Position numbers and translations under genes: made by a program | Source of the DNA: Arthrobacter sp. 260 | GTDB taxonomy: Bacteria > Actinomycetota > Actinomycetes > Actinomycetales > Micrococcaceae | Direction of reading: 5' to 3' | Assembly: GCF_013116745.1 (NCBI RefSeq) | Contig: NZ_JABFOE010000009.1 | Coordinates: 62,001-126,000, forward strand | DNA length: 64,000 nt | Notes under the pieces: model-generated | Database searches by the model: none | What the model was told of the DNA's origin: nothing | Seen by the model: the letters and a program-made list of their open reading frames with translations, nothing else | In this document: positions 62,600 to 64,000 of the stretch, piece after piece | Position numbering within the stretch: the first letter of the stretch is position 1 | How the letters are laid out: each line of letters starts with the position of its first letter

Positions 62600-63424
62600 A
62601 TGTCCAAAACTTTCCCTGCCCCAGCCGTGACGCTCACCATCGCCGGATCCGAAGCCACCGGCGGCGCCGGAGCCCAGGCAGATCTGAAGACCTTCCAGGA
62701 GCTGGGGGTGTACGGCGTCGCAGCCCTGACCTGCATTGTGTCGTTCGATCCCAAGGACAACTGGAATCACCGGTTCGTCCCGGTGGAGCCACAGGTCATC
62801 GCCGACCAGCTGGAAGCGGTGCAGACCTGTTACCCGCTGGAGACCGTCAAGATCGGGATGCTCGGCACCCCGGCCACCATCGACACCGTCGCCACGGCGC
62901 TGAAGTCGCAGCCGTGGCGGAACATCGTGCTGGACCCGGTGCTGATCTGCAAAGGGCAGGAGCCGGGTGCCGCACTCGACACTGATCAGGCGCTGAAGGC
63001 ACACATCCTCCCCCTGGCGAGTGTTGTCACCCCCAACCACTTCGAAGCCGAATCGCTCTCCGGCATGTCCATCAACAGCATTGAGGATCTGCAAGAGGCG
63101 GCCAAACGGATTCACCAGCTCAGCGGCGCGGTCGTTGTCGCCAAGGGCGGCATCCGGTTGGAAGGCGAGAACGCCGTCGACGTGTTCTACGACGGCACCA
63201 CCCTCGAACTGCTGAGCGCCCCGAAGGTGGGCGAGGTGGCGGTGAGCGGCGCGGGCTGCACCCTCGCTGCGGCCATCGCCGCAGAACTGTCCAAGGGCGC
63301 CACCCCGCTGGACGCCGCCCGCACCGCCAAAGCGTTTGTCACCAGGGCCATCCAGAACCGGCTCTCCTCGCACGCACCATTCGACGCCGTCTGGCAGGGC
63401 GGCGCCGCCGGGACCTCCGCATGA
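62600..63424 (+). CDS. Pyridoxine/hydroxymethylpyrimidine kinase (PdxK/ThiD type)
   Basis: A 274-residue ribokinase-fold kinase. TIAGSEATGGAGAQADLKTF near the N-terminus is the ThiD-type substrate loop, with GMLG near 84-87, DPVLICKGQ near 105-113 and the anion hole/base motif VSGAGCT near 214-220 (GAGC, catalytic role of the Cys/Asp position). ThiD and the bacillary PdxK are alike, so either pyridoxal or HMP may be the substrate. The start is ATG 62600, six bases after CAGACT. Its stop overlaps the next start (ATGA), so the genes are coupled. Confidence 0.88.
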   Translation: MSKTFPAPAVTLTIAGSEATGGAGAQADLKTFQELGVYGVAALTCIVSFDPKDNWNHRFVPVEPQVIADQLEAVQTCYPLETVKIGMLGTPATIDTVATALKSQPWRNIVLDPVLICKGQEPGAALDTDQALKAHILPLASVVTPNHFEAESLSGMSINSIEDLQEAAKRIHQLSGAVVVAKGGIRLEGENAVDVFYDGTTLELLSAPKVGEVAVSGAGCTLAAAIAAELSKGATPLDAARTAKAFVTRAIQNRLSSHAPFDAVWQGGAAGTSA

Positions 63425-64000
63425 GGGTTGCCATCCTGGGCGACATCGGACAGCACGTCTACCATGTAGGCGATGACGCGATGACCCATGCCGCCGTCGA
63501 CGAACTCGCCGCCCGGGGCGTCAACGACGTTGTGCTGCTGAGCCGGAACGTCGAGGACACCACCGCGCGGTTCGGTACTGACGCCGCCCCGACGATCGAA
63601 TTCCCGTGGCCGTACGCGGACTACCAGCGATACCTGGCCGACATCCGGTCCTTCCTGGCGGGCGAGGCGCACGGTCTCGCCCCTGACGACCAGGTGCACC
63701 CCCTCATCGAGACGCTCCGCGGCTGCGATGCCGTGCTGATCGCTGGCGGGGGCAACATGAACTCGGTGTACGGCTGGCTGCTGTACGAGCGGGCGGCGGT
63801 CGTCGAGATTGCCCACCACCTGGGAAAGACCGTGGTGATTGCTGGCCAGACCATCGGTCCCCTCCTCTACGGTGCCGACCGCGACGTCGCGGCACGCATG
63901 CTTTCCCGCGCCGCGCTGGTGGGTGCACGGGAGGACAGTTCGCTGACTCTGGGCCGCACCCTCGCGGGCCCTGCGGTGGTCCCCTGCCTCGATGACGCGT
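63421..64000 (+). CDS. Polysaccharide pyruvyl transferase family protein, N-terminal part (cut by window edge)
   Basis: 193 codons are visible, open to the end. MRVAILGDIGQHVYHVGDDA fits the family start, then LIAGGGNMNSVYGW near 104-117 and VIAGQTIGPL near 139-148 are the glycine-rich blocks of the PS_pyruv_trans (CsaB-like) fold. Members add ketal pyruvate to cell-surface polysaccharide. It overlaps the upstream kinase stop by four bases (ATGA). Confidence 0.85.
   Translation, partial: MRVAILGDIGQHVYHVGDDAMTHAAVDELAARGVNDVVLLSRNVEDTTARFGTDAAPTIEFPWPYADYQRYLADIRSFLAGEAHGLAPDDQVHPLIETLRGCDAVLIAGGGNMNSVYGWLLYERAAVVEIAHHLGKTVVIAGQTIGPLLYGADRDVAARMLSRAALVGAREDSSLTLGRTLAGPAVVPCLDDA

Overview
The window is chromosomal DNA from a high-GC actinobacterium, most likely a member of the Micrococcaceae close to Arthrobacter or Pseudarthrobacter. 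The basis for this is a GTP-type PEP carboxykinase, an arsenate reductase of the mycothiol-linked kind, a very large Lhr helicase next to a Nei2-type glycosylase, tandem LAL regulators, GTG starts, and many promoters whose -10 box sits six bases before the start codon (leaderless mRNAs). The placement is by recognition only; no search was run. There is no prophage, CRISPR array, rRNA operon or intact transposase. Genes are dense on both strands and most are ordinary housekeeping genes.

Layout. 1-2.3 kb: 5' part of cstA (cut by the window edge), a quinone oxidoreductase, tRNA-Ser(UGA). 2.4-7.4 kb: one giant secreted nuclease/nucleotidase. 7.5-17.5 kb: FAD-binding protein and S9 peptidase (divergent), tRNA-Ser(GCU), a RecQ helicase with a phosphoribosyltransferase-like tail, phosphohexomutase, PEP carboxykinase. 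17.8-28.6 kb: tRNA-Arg(ACG), disulfide oxidoreductase, SixA-like phosphatase, two overlapping LAL regulators, a winged-helix regulator, an A+T-rich gene-free stretch, the close divergent pair upp/tadA, and a flavin-fold stress protein. 28.6-37.5 kb: small unknown gene, tRNA-Ser(CGA), a frameshifted ltrA, a TMP-kinase-like protein, a PKD phosphatase, arsC, a DUF2256/DUF3253 protein, rlmH, a YcnI-type copper-linked cluster and a DUF4232 lipoprotein. 37.5-48.4 kb: lhr-nei2, a polytopic membrane protein, an RluA-type synthase, dedA and a proline-rich membrane protein. 48.4-56.6 kb: a remnant DUF2254 gene, an SDR/acyl-CoA dehydrogenase operon, a cytoplasmic GH76-like protein, an Fbp-type iron ABC operon with a DtxR/IdeR-like box, and a YdeI-like protein. 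56.6-64 kb: VOC-like, NUDIX-like, DUF6707-like and SRPBCC-like proteins, tgt, a shortened DUF559 nuclease-like gene between two structured repeats, a YhhQ-type queuosine-precursor transporter, a PdxK/ThiD-type kinase and the start of a polysaccharide pyruvyl transferase.

Functional themes. Carbon-limitation genes cstA and pckG each carry a CRP/GlxR-like palindrome. The secreted nuclease/nucleotidase, the PAP-like phosphatase and upp suit nucleotide and phosphate scavenging. tgt plus YhhQ points to queuosine made by salvage. lhr-nei2 and recQ are repair genes.

Most notable for follow-up: the shared -10/leaderless start arrangement at 11 genes; the RecQ-PRTase fusion; the DUF559 remnant with nested inverted repeats of the same outer sequence on both sides; the ltrA frameshift; and a perfect 15-bp inverted repeat at the start of the iron permease gene. 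I did not find a complete, clearly novel multi-gene system.
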